The translations under genes and the position numbers were made by a program. A DNA stretch of 64,000 nucleotides from Druceiella hillmani (taxonomy: Eukaryota > Arthropoda > Insecta > Lepidoptera > Hepialidae). The stretch lies in the NCBI GenBank assembly GCA_039881145.1, contig JAYKKI010000060.1:4960501-5024500 (forward strand). Reading direction: 5' to 3'. How positions within the stretch are numbered: the first letter of the stretch is position 1; each line of letters starts with the position of its first letter. Of the stretch, positions 48,426-59,657 are shown piece after piece. The notes under the pieces are model-generated. The model had not been told where the DNA came from, made no database searches, and saw nothing but the letters and a program-made list of their open reading frames with translations.

Positions 48426-48775
48426 CTATCATAATTTTACTCTTTCCTAATTTTACTGCTAAATTTTTATTCTTTACGCAGTAATAACTTATAGACTATA
48501 TTTTGCCCGAAAGCAGCTCCTATCATAATTTCACTCTTTCCTAATTTTACTGCTAAATTTTTATTCTTTACGCAGTAATAACTTATAGACTATGTTACGC
48601 CCGAAAGTAGTTCCTATCATAATTTCACTCTTTCCTAATTTTACTTCTTTATGCAGTAAAAACTTACAGACTATATTTCGGCCGAAAGCAGCTCCTATGA
48701 TAATTTCACTCTTTCCTAATTTTACTGCTAAATTTTTATTCTTTACGCAGTAATAACTCATATGTTACTCCCAAA
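48426..48775. repeat. 94-bp tandem repeat, 4 copies
   Basis: Units start CTATCATAATTTCACTCTTT at 48426, 48520, 48614 and 48695. They contain CCTAATTTTACTGCTAAATT, CTTTACGCAGTAATAACTTA and CCCGAAAGCAGCTC. The third unit is 81 bp because GCTAAATTTTTAT is missing. High identity suggests recent expansion. The minus-strand frame 48561-48761 repeats KLGKSEI as a by-product. Confidence 0.95.
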
Positions 48776-49436
48776 AGCGGCAATTATGTATAAGTATTGC
48801 ATTTTTAAAACGAGCTTTGTAAACTTTGTTTTTATCGAGAACTGGTCAGTTTCGCGCTTATAAAATTTGCGTTGGTAAAATTAAATACTGTACATCAATA
48901 TAAACGCATGATTAAAGTAAAAATATTTATATGAAATAAAATAAATAACACCATCTAGCTGAGAATTATAAAATTACGTTATGATAGTTAACTTTAAAAG
49001 ACATAGATCGCGCTGCAATTTAATTTGCTTAATCGTCTATGTGAATTATTGTCTATTGTGGTCAAACATCATGAGGTGTAGCATAAGGATTTGATTACAT
49101 ATATTGGCTAAACCCGTAAAGTACAAAAGGACAAACTTTCGTCATCATTCGTTCAGTGGTTTTTATATGAACTGCATTCAGGCACGGCTTAGTTGCCATT
49201 ATATTATTTATGTAGATTGAGGTGGAAGACATATATAGAGATATGTATACGATTAGCTCTATGTTGTAAGTATTTTTAGAGATATGTAAGTATAGTTATC
49301 TTGTCAGCAATGCAAGAAGGGTGAATTCTTTAGTAGAATTTGCAACCAATTTATAACTCGTTACTGAATAGGAAAATCCTGGATGCATAATACGTATTCG
49401 ACAATAAATCCCCGAAATATAAGAGGACTGTTCCAT
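48776..49436. other. AT-rich non-coding stretch
   Basis: No gene or repeat family identified. Confidence 0.5.
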
Positions 49437-49600
49437 GCAATCAGAGCATGAACACAACGTAAGCACCGAATGATTAGGTCTTTATTACTTTGTGTCGACA
49501 GTGTTAGCACTAATTGGATCGCGGTGAAGCGATACTAACCAGATTAGCCGTTGGATGGTGGCGAGGCCCTAGTTGCTATTTTAACAGTTACTATGCTATG
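49437..49600 (+). mobile_element. Dispersed repeat family R, copy 1
   Basis: Blocks GCATGAACACAACGTAAGCA, CCGAATGATTAGGTCTTTAT, GTTAGCACTAATTGGATCGC, CCAGATTAGCCGTTGGATGG and GGCGAGGCCCTAGTTG match, in order and on the opposite strand, 56930-57085. The GC-richer composition suggests a transposon LTR or interior. The superfamily is unknown. Confidence 0.65.
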
Positions 49601-49625
49601 TGTCAATACTTGTAATATGTTGTGA

Positions 49626-49628
<3 letters not shown>

Positions 49629-49691
<63 letters not shown>

Positions 49692-49714
49692 GAATTAATA
49701 TATATATATATATA
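49629..49714. repeat. Two (AT)n tracts
   Basis: A long AT tract (49629-49686) and a short one (49697-49714) separated by AAGTGAATTAA. Confidence 0.97.
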
Positions 49715-50363
49715 AAGCCGACTAATATTATTTATCAGGTTTTCTTGTCGAAAATATAAATTAATTTTTTATACGATAAATATTTTCTTTTTATTTCAAC
49801 AGCTTAATGTGGGTGGAAGATTTATTTGTTTACACTATATTTTAAGTGATAATATACATATTTGTTATACGTTTGCATAATCTGTTTAAAAAAGACGTGA
49901 GAGGCATTTTGACAAGAAACTGACAAAACATGAGTCTAGTTCACGCATTGATCGCAATTATGGTAGTTAAATAATCGGTAGAAAAAATAATCATCAAAAT
50001 CGGTCAACAATTGAGATATGTAGTATGTCCTCATACACAGACCACGGACTGTATGTATTTTTAAAATATTATAAAAATTTTAATAAAAGTTTTAAAGAAT
50101 TAAACAATTGGATAAATTTTCACAAAAAGATCTATTCTTTTCATAAACATATTTTAAAAGTTGATTACTTGTAAAGTTTCCCTAGTTATTGTTACTTCTA
50201 TAGTCAAGATAGGAGGCATAAGCTCTAGGCGGTAATAAAACACACACCCGAGGGTGTGCAAGAAGCCACCTTGACAGCCTCCTGTATTGTAATTTTTTAT
50301 CAACCCTTCTACGAACCCTTCGACGACACCCCATACATTTAGGTAGAAAATTGTATTCAACCC
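49715..50363. other. AT-rich non-coding stretch
   Basis: Segment 50200-50345 is GC-richer and contains the small hairpin GCACACCCTCGGGTGTG type (ACACACCCGAGGGTGTGC). A 92-codon minus-strand frame over it is unrecognised. Confidence 0.45.
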
Positions 50364-50705
50364 CTTTGTGTATCTAGATGTAAATAATTTTAAAAATAAT
50401 TTTTTGTTTTGGGTTAAATGATTACATAACATGTATCAAACTTTAATCCGTAACTTATTTTGACATGGACAGATGGAAAGCATTGTTATTACAATATTAT
50501 TGTTACGAATCTTTACGTAAAGAACCCTAAAAAATTTGCTGAAAATGTATTCGACGTCCTTTTTGTATTTAGATATAAATAATTTTGAAAATGTTTTTTG
50601 GTTTTGGGTTAAAGAATAACATAACATGTGTTAAACTTTAGTCAGTAACTTATTCTGACATGGACAGATGGAAAGCATTGTCATCACAATATTACCGTTA
50701 CAAAA
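50364..50705. repeat. Tandem duplication, 195-bp period
   Basis: TTTTGGGTTAAATGATTACA, ACATAACATGT, CTTATTTTGACATGGACAGA and TGGAAAGCATTGT occur in both copies (TGACATGGACAGATGG at 50461 and 50656). Matching upstream parts are TAGATGTAAATAATTTT and TAGATATAAATAATTTT. Confidence 0.88.
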
Positions 50706-51727
<1,022 letters not shown>

Positions 51728-51807
51728 CATATCGCAGTTATTAAAATATATAAAGAAGGAAGTGTCACAAAACTGCACTCGTATATAATAATCAAAATAA
51801 TTCACAT

Positions 51808-51985
51808 ATTGAATATATTTGGCGTTAATTTTGTAGAAATTCATTTTTCACAATTAAATGAAACTACGTGATGTAGTATTATTTCTACTTTCTTTAATTT
51901 CTTTCTTACAACGAAACCTGGGTCGTGGTAAAGAAATTAAGGAAAGTAGAAATAATACTACATCACGTAGTTTCATTTAATCGTG
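51808..51985 (-). mobile_element. PLE-like foldback family, copy 6 (centre deleted)
   Basis: Left extension ATTGAATATATTTGGCGTTA, then arms CACAATTAAATGAAACTACG and the complement ending TTTAATCGTG. Perfect 14-bp flanking repeat AAAATAATTCACAT at 51794-51807 and 51986-51999. The centre lacks the CTGAAGA side of the motif and keeps only ACAACGAAAC, CTGGGTC and GTGG from one arm. Confidence 0.88.
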
Positions 51986-51999
51986 AAAATAATTCACAT

Positions 52000-52488
52000 T
52001 AAGTAATAAAAATTGCCAAAAATCGCAAAACGCGAGCTTTTTATGTAAGCGAAGGAAACGGAAATACAGATAGAATCAGAATAAAATTAATAATAACATA
52101 TAGTGGAAAGGTCGTCACGTGAAAATTGCTGTCGTGAATATTGACAGGAAATAATTAATGTTTCATTAATTTCCAAGATAGTTTTCTTCCTTTCGTTTTA
52201 ATTAAATGGATTTTCTTATCACAATATTCCTACATGTCGCTCAAATACCATTAATCAAGTTTTTATCGCCGTCTTTTTCTTGCAACAATACTTTAAAATG
52301 TAAATGTTATAAAGAACTCAAACTAAATTTATATGCACCACCTTTATTTATAACTCATTTGCCACCTGGTTGGTAATAATACTCTCAGAAACAAATATTT
52401 TGCAGTACGCGGCCTAATAGTACAAAGGAAAAAATAAACTCGGCCCTGAGTACTGATTAAATTCTTAGTTAGTCAGTCTAATTGCCGG
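52000..52488. other. AT-rich non-coding stretch
   Basis: No feature identified. Confidence 0.5.
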
Positions 52489-52779
52489 CTATAAATCTCT
52501 GCCTTTATTGCTGATTACTCCGCAAGGAATTTTCAATAATATATTCCACCATTCGGTCAGCATTACTTTTCTGGTATTCAGTTCACGATTGGGGTCTGAA
52601 ATTCCTGTTTGCGTTGCAGTAAGCCATTGGCATCTGTGAGTGTGGTTAAGATACGTGACATACTTCTCATCACCATTTAATAGTTTCTTCAGCCAATCGA
52701 AATTATATTTTAATGTTAATAATTGTTGCCAAACAATAACCTGTATATAATAGGTTTTGTTAAAAAGATATGTATCCAA
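52489..52779 (-). pseudogene. mariner-type transposase fragment
   Basis: A 96-codon frame. Residues 18-44 read QQLLTLKYNFDWLKKLLNGD, then EKYVTYLNH, matching the mariner segment around the second catalytic aspartate (x-F-L-x-R-I-V-T-GDEKW-V-x-Y-x-N). That aspartate is D37. RCQW (49-52) and KVMLTEWWN (71-79) match the following R-x-x-W and K-V-M-L-x-x-WWD blocks; the final D of WWD is N here. The helix-turn-helix N-terminus and the third catalytic Asp region are absent, and the frame degenerates after residue 80. This is a dead Tc1/mariner copy. Terminal repeats were not found. Confidence 0.75.
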
Positions 52780-54029
52780 GTATATATTTTAGAAGTTTTG
52801 TTTATTTATACCAATGCCATGAAAACAATTAGGATTAGTAGGCATTTTATGAGTATGTTAGTCGAATATCCTTTTTAATTGAGACTCGTAATTGTTGTAA
52901 ATCTAAGTTAACGGGGTGTTCAGAAAGGGGTTGGTTTTCAATATTGCAGTCCCCATTCTTGAACTTCCTGAATCAAACCTTTGCCAGCCCGTAGGATATG
53001 TTAAGTCGCTTACCGTAGGGCATATGTTATTTGTGGCGGTCTTTATAATGCGCCCCAGTAGAATCAATAAATTGAAAAAGTTCATGGGGGTGAATTAAAC
53101 CCTTTTTCTGATGTAAGCTTAGCACTAACTTATTAACCGAGTATAATTAAATCTTTTTTAATCTCATGATATTCAGGCCAATTTCGATAACCCTTATAAA
53201 AGCCAAATATTAATCAAATTTTTCAGTAATTATCTATACATACCACATGAATTGATTTGATTACAACATGAGTTGATTTAAGTCACTCGTATGTAGTTTC
53301 TATGAACTTTTTATAGACCCAACTACATGTCATAAGTCGATCGATTATTGCTCATAAACTAGTAAAGCCAACTTGGCTATGATAATTTTCCTTTAATTTA
53401 ATCATATAAATTAATGCTGTGAAAATTTTCCAGATATTCACAAATATCAACTTAATTGAGAACTTCTGGGGGCGGAAACGCGTAACGCTGACAAAAATAT
53501 CCATTTTAAAGCTAAATATTAAGCTTAAAAGGATATCTGTATCCGTAAACGGATATCTGCATCGAAAAATTGTTCATTAGATACATCCAATATTTTTAAA
53601 AGGCCTATTCAACGTTATTTTATACGATGAGGTATGCTAAAATGTTTTTTTTACAGGTTTTCTTTCATAACTTTATAGGCGTTATAAATATGTATAACTA
53701 TCTGAATTTCAATTTTGTAGCCTTAATAGTCTGCTAGTGAAACCGTTATGACCTACATATGGACTGATAGATATACACACGGACACGGCTCAACTATAAG
53801 TGTTCCTAGTTTAGCTACAGAAGCCTAAAAATTAGTGTCAGATTTAGAAACCCTTAATCATTCAAAGGCAGTATTATTACAATTTTATAAACGGTTTAGG
53901 TACCCGTTTCCTACAAGAACTTGTTATTCGAAATACTCGTCCATAATAGATACCAAACCCTAAACACTGTTAACATCATACATCGCATAATACTTTATAT
54001 TTCGCGTCACTTCGAATAGATATTACATA
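52780..54029. other. Non-coding stretch
   Basis: Segment 52905-53100 is GC-richer, with 60-codon frames on both strands (minus strand: GWQRFDSGSSRMGTAILK). It may be transposon sequence but is not recognised. No gene is supported. Confidence 0.45.
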
Positions 54030-54190
54030 CCTGCACACAGATTTAGCCATAACCGCTGGATTCGTTTACTCGTGTATCGCCGACGGATATAATTGGATTA
54101 TGGAATGACACGACGCTCTAACAAGATTAACTATCGAATATTGAATCGCTGCTAGCCTGCACGGAGACAGTTATTATACTCGTGTGAGGA
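54030..54190 (+). mobile_element. Possible diverged copy of repeat family R
   Basis: ATATAATTGGATTATGGAAT, CGACGCTCTAACAAGATTAA and ATCGCTGCTAGCC loosely follow the order seen at 49500-49590 (CTAATTGGATCGCGG, GATACTAACCAGATTAGCC, GGCCCTAGTTGC). The match is weak and could be chance. Confidence 0.25.
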
Positions 54191-54746
54191 AATAAATAGG
54201 AAAATGGAGGGCATCAGGGTGAAAAACAATTGAATAAGGGATGAGAAAGGAAATTATTAGAAAAGTTGTAATAATAAAAATACATAGCAAAATTTAAGAC
54301 ATGAATATCTAAATGCATATCAAATAAAAAGTACAGTAAATTACTTCTTGAGTTGGGAAACTTTCATTTTCCTCCCTTCGTGGAATTAGGTTTTATTACT
54401 AATACATTTAAAGATGTCAGTTTAAAATGAGGTTCATATGAAGACGATACTACATTGTAGAATAAAAATGTTTACTAGATGTAGAAAAAAAAAAAGTTTA
54501 GTTTAAAAAAAGTGTTTATTGAAAAAAAGCTCTATTTTTTTCCTAGTTAAAATTAACGATACTTATGTTGCAAGACGATGCAAAAAAATATCTTGAGACA
54601 TGAAAATTGTATTTGAATAATTTAATAGTAGCTTTGTTTACTGCATGTAATTCAAAAATTAGCATTATTTTTAGCCCCTAGAGGACGTAGTGACGCCACA
54701 AAATAATTGCACATTTATTAAATCGCAATCTTTTTTTTATTTATTC
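54191..54746. other. AT-rich non-coding stretch
   Basis: No feature identified. Confidence 0.5.
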
Positions 54747-54957
54747 AAAGCTCAAAAACAAGTCACAGTCACATAAGTGAATAATAAAAAGATCGGAGTA
54801 TAAAATTAGAATTTAACTCTAATTTTGTGGGCACAAAATGGATAGAATATTAATATTCAAACTATTTTATGCGCACATAATTAGAGTTATAGTCTAATTT
54901 TATACTCTGATCTTTTTATTATAGGCTTACGTGGCTGTAACTTGTTTTGTTAGCTTT
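54747..54957. mobile_element. Near-perfect loopless palindrome, about 210 bp
   Basis: Left arm: AACAAGTCACAGTCACATAA, AATAATAAAAAGATCGGAGT, ATAAAATTAGA and AACTCTAATTTTGTG. The right arm is the complement with few changes. The centre is at AATATTAATATT near 54850, with no spacer. It may be a foldback element, or a mark of hairpin-mediated inverted duplication. No clear target duplication or coding sequence. Confidence 0.85.
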
Positions 54958-55315
54958 TTTAAGAGATAGTCTATTGGTGAATTTATTACATAATATATTG
55001 ATGAATTAGTAATGTCAGTCTTATGTTAGAATTTATCTTATGTTATACATACTGAAGATAAAATTATTTTCATTTCAGTTGGGCTTTAATTTATAAACAA
55101 TATATTGTATATTTCCTGTTTAAATGTAAAATATTTCCATTAAAAAATGTGCAAAAAAGCAAGACGAGAATCCTATTAGAATTATGGAATTATAAAAAGA
55201 GGTATTATAAAATAAATGATTTAATATAAATAGTCTAGGTGAAGGTTTACAGGATCTGAACTGGGTACTGAAGTTAAGTAGAGAGAGGAGAGAGGGACTG
55301 CTGGGGATGATGTTA
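54958..55315. other. AT-rich non-coding stretch
   Basis: A minus-strand frame (55120-55389) rich in Ser, Phe and Leu is unrecognised. Confidence 0.45.
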
Positions 55316-55530
55316 TCTATATATATCATAAAATTGTAACAGTATGAATTCTGTAGATTGAAAATATAAAAAAGTGATTGATTTAACATATAGAATAATA
55401 ATAGAAGCCAGAAAAACTTTCTTTAGAATTTTTGTCTCTCTGTCTGTTAATTGTTAAATGTTGAGCTGATATCATGCAAAATCTACTGGACGGATTTCTT
55501 TTGGTACGTTAATAGTATATACATAGGAGG
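55316..55530 (+). mobile_element. Helitron-like terminal fragment, copy 3
   Basis: Starts TCTATATATATCATAAAATT after an A, then TGTAACAG, AAAAAAGTGATTGATTTA, GCCAGAAAAACTTTCTTTAG, GTTGAGCTGATATCATGCAA and ATCTACTGGACGGATTTC. It aligns over its whole length with 7436-7635. The downstream limit is uncertain. Confidence 0.45.
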
Positions 55531-56929
55531 AACATATGAGACGAAAGGAAAAAAAAATTTCCAAATTACACTAAAATATATACAAGTGTTAATACTGAAT
55601 TTGATTTCATAAAGAGCAGATATTTTTTAATTTATAAATTATATTTTTTAATTTAATGCATGAAGGTCGTTTAGGTAATAATTTGGAATTTTAACATACT
55701 TCTGGATTTTCATTATTAAATGCATCATTAGCCAACACCTCATATATCCAGATTAATTAAAATTTTACGACTCTAGTCTTTGTATAAAGAGAGCCCAAAT
55801 TTTTTTTAATTTTTGCTTTGATAAATCAAGAGGGATGATAAATCATTAGGGTTGTTTTCAGAATATGATGCGATGAAAATAATTTTCATTTTGATAGCTT
55901 AAACTTACAAAGCTAATGATCGTATGTAGAACAATGACACATGTCCGTAGGTAGATTTAACTTTGAACTCTTTAGTGTAGTATCGTTACAAAGTTTAGTT
56001 AAATTTCACAAGAATTTTCCTTTGACGGTTTTCCTAGAGAAGAACAAATTGGGTCGTAAAAAATTTCAACTAAAAGATTTTAGGAAAAACAATTTGAATT
56101 TTCTTATGCTTATTTTTTATTTGTAGTAAATTAATGCCATTTCTTTGTAGTTCCATCAAATTTATAGAAATAATACCACTGGTTCACTAGCTTCCTTCGC
56201 GATTTTTCTCAGTCTCTTTTCGACAGTAGCTGATTGTTCTTTACGTAAGCCAAGTCGTAAGTTTCTTAGTTCTACTTTCATTTGTTTCATCCATGTTTTT
56301 AGCGCACTTTGCTGGATTAGGTACTGATCGGATCAAGTTCTCCAAAGAAAAATTTGTTGAAAGTGTTGCTCATTGAGCGTATGACTTTGATTGTTAGATC
56401 ATGTGATGTGGTTATTGATGATTAGAAGACCCTTAGGATAACTCTTAGGATCCCTCGAAAAAAATGCATTTGGAGATTTTGAATTTGTCAAGATTCGCTT
56501 TGAGTGGAGTCCATGTTTCTAAATTATAAAGAGGAACAGGTAACATGAATGTTCGAAAGAGATTCATCTTAATTGAATTGGTGATATTATATTTTCTCTA
56601 CAGACACGGTTTAAATGGTAAATTTAATTATGAAAATCAGGAACAGAAAAATTAAGTTCTTCAAACTTAAATTACGTAAAACAGAAGTCGATAAGTTAAG
56701 AAAAACATAGAAAAAAAACAATTTCGAAGACAAATAACATATTTAATTATCTCTTTCAGTGTCCATTTTTTATAGGCAGCATGAAGTCTGCGAAAAGTGA
56801 ATGTTTAAAAATAAAATGGAAAAGACCATCGCTTTTTACAAATAATTCTGTTACTAGTAGCACGTAAATCACTTTTCGTAATCGTTATGTTCACAATGTA
56901 TAATATGTCACACTATAACAACGTAGCTC
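55531..56929. other. AT-rich non-coding stretch
   Basis: No gene is supported. Segment 56180-56560 has LINE-like words on the minus strand (ACTCCACTCAAAGCGAATCT, AGTTCTACTTTCATTTG on plus) but no frame I can trace. Confidence 0.4.
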
Positions 56930-57085
56930 TAATTGCAACTATCATAGAACCAACCAGGGCTTCGCCAACATTTAACGGTTAATCTCATTAGTGTTACTCC
57001 ATCGCGCTCCAATTAGCGCGGACGATGTCGATAGAATGTAATAAAGCCCTATCATTCGGGGCTTGTGTTGTGTTCACGTTCTCTT
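56930..57085 (-). mobile_element. Dispersed repeat family R, copy 2
   Basis: On the minus strand: GAACGTGAACACAACACAAG, CCCCGAATGATAGGGCTTTA, GCGCTAATTGGAGCGCGATG, AATGAGATTAACCGTT and GTTGGCGAAGCCCTGGTTG. It matches copy 1 at 49437-49600 block by block. Superfamily unknown. Confidence 0.65.
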
Positions 57086-58362
57086 TGGGCGAAATACTTC
57101 TCGTATATTCCGGGTATTTACTGTTAAAGCTACTCGCATACTATGTATTTAGATTATTTTGACATTCAGCCCTTCATTGCATCATTGATTTTACTTAAAC
57201 TAACGTATGCGACGTTAGCTAATGCATCCCGATGACGATTGTCCCAATGATGGCTTTAAAAGTCGGCATGTTGTATTGGACTAGCTTTGGTCTAACCATT
57301 ATTGTTCGTTAAAGTAACGCTGTTTTTCGCTGTTTGGCGCTGTTTCTGTCGTTGGCTGGAGACAAAAGAATACCATCACATAATTTTATGGGCAGAAAGA
57401 AAAGAGCGGAGCTATTTCGTCGACGATGAGGGTAGTGTATTTTATTTCAGGGTGAGAGAAGACGCGTTTTCATAGGGTATTTTTGCTTTGTCAAGTAATG
57501 CTTTTTTGTCGTGTCACTTTTAGCATAGGTTTCAAATTGTCAATCATAAATTTTGTTATTTCTTTAGATTGTCAAAAGTATTTTACGAAAGTATTATTTG
57601 ATAAAGTATATGGATCTAAGGCATTCCTCAATTCTCGAGTACGGGCTTTATTAGCCTTTTTGGCAAATTAAATATAATTTTAATGAAAAGAAATTTATAA
57701 CGATGTTTGCCGTTATCTAATTTAATACATAATATAATTTTTATCAGGCATTTATAAAACTTAGTCCTTCGACTTTTCAGGTCGCCCAATTATTTCTAAA
57801 TTTGCTAAATTATCGAAAGAAATATTTAAATAACCTAAAAAGTTAGCTGTAACGTACATTGTTTTAGCTTCCTTTATGTAAAGTGAAATAGGCGCCATTT
57901 TAATTCACGTAGTTGTCAAATAAAGTTTCACGATGATACAATATGCGAATGTGTACTTAAAGGCTCATAACTCCATACCCATTACTTTATTCATAAAGTA
58001 ACATCGCACAAAAAAGGGCTAATCATATCAATCTGCACAGTTAAAAAATAATTAAAATTATTAATTAAAAGAAGCGAAAATCATGACTTTTTTTTTCACT
58101 TTGATTCAATTTAAATTGGCACCTAAATATGTTTTATAGCCACAAATATAATATTTTAGATCGATATGCTTTAATTAGAATAATCCATATGGTGAAGTCT
58201 ATAAAATAGCAATAAACTATAAATTAAAAAGGAATTTATCAAAAATCGGTCAAGTGCAAATCTGGCTTTCACAATAGAGGTTCTGTACCTCGTTTGAAGT
58301 GAAATTATTTTATTTATCATGTTATTATTAAGACGTACTTCTTATAATAATAAATATTTAAT
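57086..58362. other. Non-coding stretch
   Basis: The 57086-57440 part is GC-richer and frame-poor; it may belong to the adjacent family R element. The rest is AT-rich without recognisable features. Confidence 0.45.
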
Positions 58363-58372
58363 AATACCTAAG

Positions 58373-58597
58373 ATTGAATATATTTGGCGTTAATTTTGTA
58401 GAAATTCATTATTCACAATTAAATGAAACTACGTAAGGTAGTATTATTTCTACTTTCTTTCGTTTCTTTACTACGACCTAGGTTTCGTTGTATTACAATA
58501 TCCCACCTGAAGATGTTGTAATACAACGAAACCTAGGTAGTAAAGAAATTAAAGAAAGTAGAAATAATACTACATCGCGTAGTTTCATTTAATTGTG
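58373..58597 (-). mobile_element. PLE-like foldback family, copy 7
   Basis: Left extension ATTGAATATATTTGGCGTTA, arms CACAATTAAATGAAACTACG and complement, with a short centre. Flanking repeat AATACCTAAG at 58363-58372 and 58598-58607 (10 bp). The plus-strand motif keeps CCAC, CTGAAGA, the stem II hairpin and GAAACCTAGGT but has lost C and GTGG, so stem I cannot close. The minus-strand motif is truncated before CTGAAGA. Confidence 0.88.
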
Positions 58598-58607
58598 AAT
58601 ACCTAAG

Positions 58608-59466
58608 TTATTATTGGTTTACTAATATTTATTTTTTTTACTACGATTTATTTAATAATACATAAGATATTATATTACTGAAGGTATTATTGAAACTATC
58701 TCAAAATTTATGAGTATCATCTAGAATTATGATTATAGTTTTCTTAAAATATTTGCGAAGGCTTCCAAAACCATGTTTCATTCATAATTTTGGATTCAGT
58801 AGTTTTGAGCATAAAGGAGGGTTGTTTTATAGTTTTTCTCTATATTTATGCAGATAAACTACCTAAAATAACGAAAAAAGAGATATTTTTGAGATTTTTA
58901 TAGCTCCAGCCCTTTCTATCAACACCCCTACAATGTATACGAAATTTAAAAAAAATTCGGGTAATTAATTTGTCCCCCTAAAGTATTAATATGGATATAT
59001 TCGAGTATTAGCTAGTGTTTATTTATATTTTATAGAGTTATATATTTAATACATGCATATTAATATGATTAATTTTTGTGCCAAATTACAAGTTCCCACG
59101 TCAAACAATTTTTGAGAAAACACATGTGACAGACGGATGGATTGGCATGTGAGTGACATTTTAAGGCTTCCCTATTTTTGCCAATTAAAAAAAATGGGAG
59201 CCATCATAGGAGGCCAGGTAGATGTGAAACATGTATTTTTTTATATTTTTGTATTGAAATATTTTTACTTGAACGAATCGAAAACGAAATAAGAAAAATT
59301 CATATAGGTAATTAGATAAAAAATTTTAATTTAATTTTTATAAAAAAAACTTGTCACAGAAACATTTTGTAACAATCTATTAAAAAAAGTTCTTTTTAAT
59401 TTTATGATTACATTTTTCGTAAATTACGCGTAGTGCATAACAACGCTGACTCAATTTTCTTCACAG
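58608..59466. other. AT-rich non-coding stretch
   Basis: No gene is supported. It ends in a pyrimidine-rich tract and CAG that could serve the candidate exon that follows. Confidence 0.5.
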
Positions 59467-59657
59467 CCTTTCAAAGCGAACAAAATAAAATTTTAATGAA
59501 ATTATATAGCTTAGAGTTAAATAACTGTCAATTAATTGCTTTCTCTGAACTTTTGTCTCATTATAATATTTTAATTGCAACGATACAGTTTATCCAAAAG
59601 TTAGTTCTTGTTTCCGAACAGCTGTTGTCCGACCAGGCCGACTTCTTTGATGAAGGC
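59467..59657 (+). CDS. Candidate internal exon of an unknown host gene
   Basis: A 191-nt open segment is bounded by a good acceptor (TCAATTTTCTTCACAG ending at 59466) and a good donor (GTAAGC at 59658). In frame it encodes about 63 residues: FQSEQNKILMKLYSLELNN, CQLIAFSELLSHYNILIATI, QFIQKLVLVSEQLLSDQADF and FDEG. The leucine-rich, helical character and an acidic end resemble real protein more than other frames here. I do not recognise a domain. An insect chemoreceptor segment was considered but key motifs do not fit. If the window lies in a long intron, this would be the only exon visible. Chance conjunction of splice-like signals is possible in AT-rich DNA. Confidence 0.35.

Noticed and set aside
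59467..59657. Insect odorant receptor exon
   Set aside because: The leucine-rich helix superficially recalls this family, but I see no match to its conserved C-terminal motifs; kept only as an exon of unknown type.
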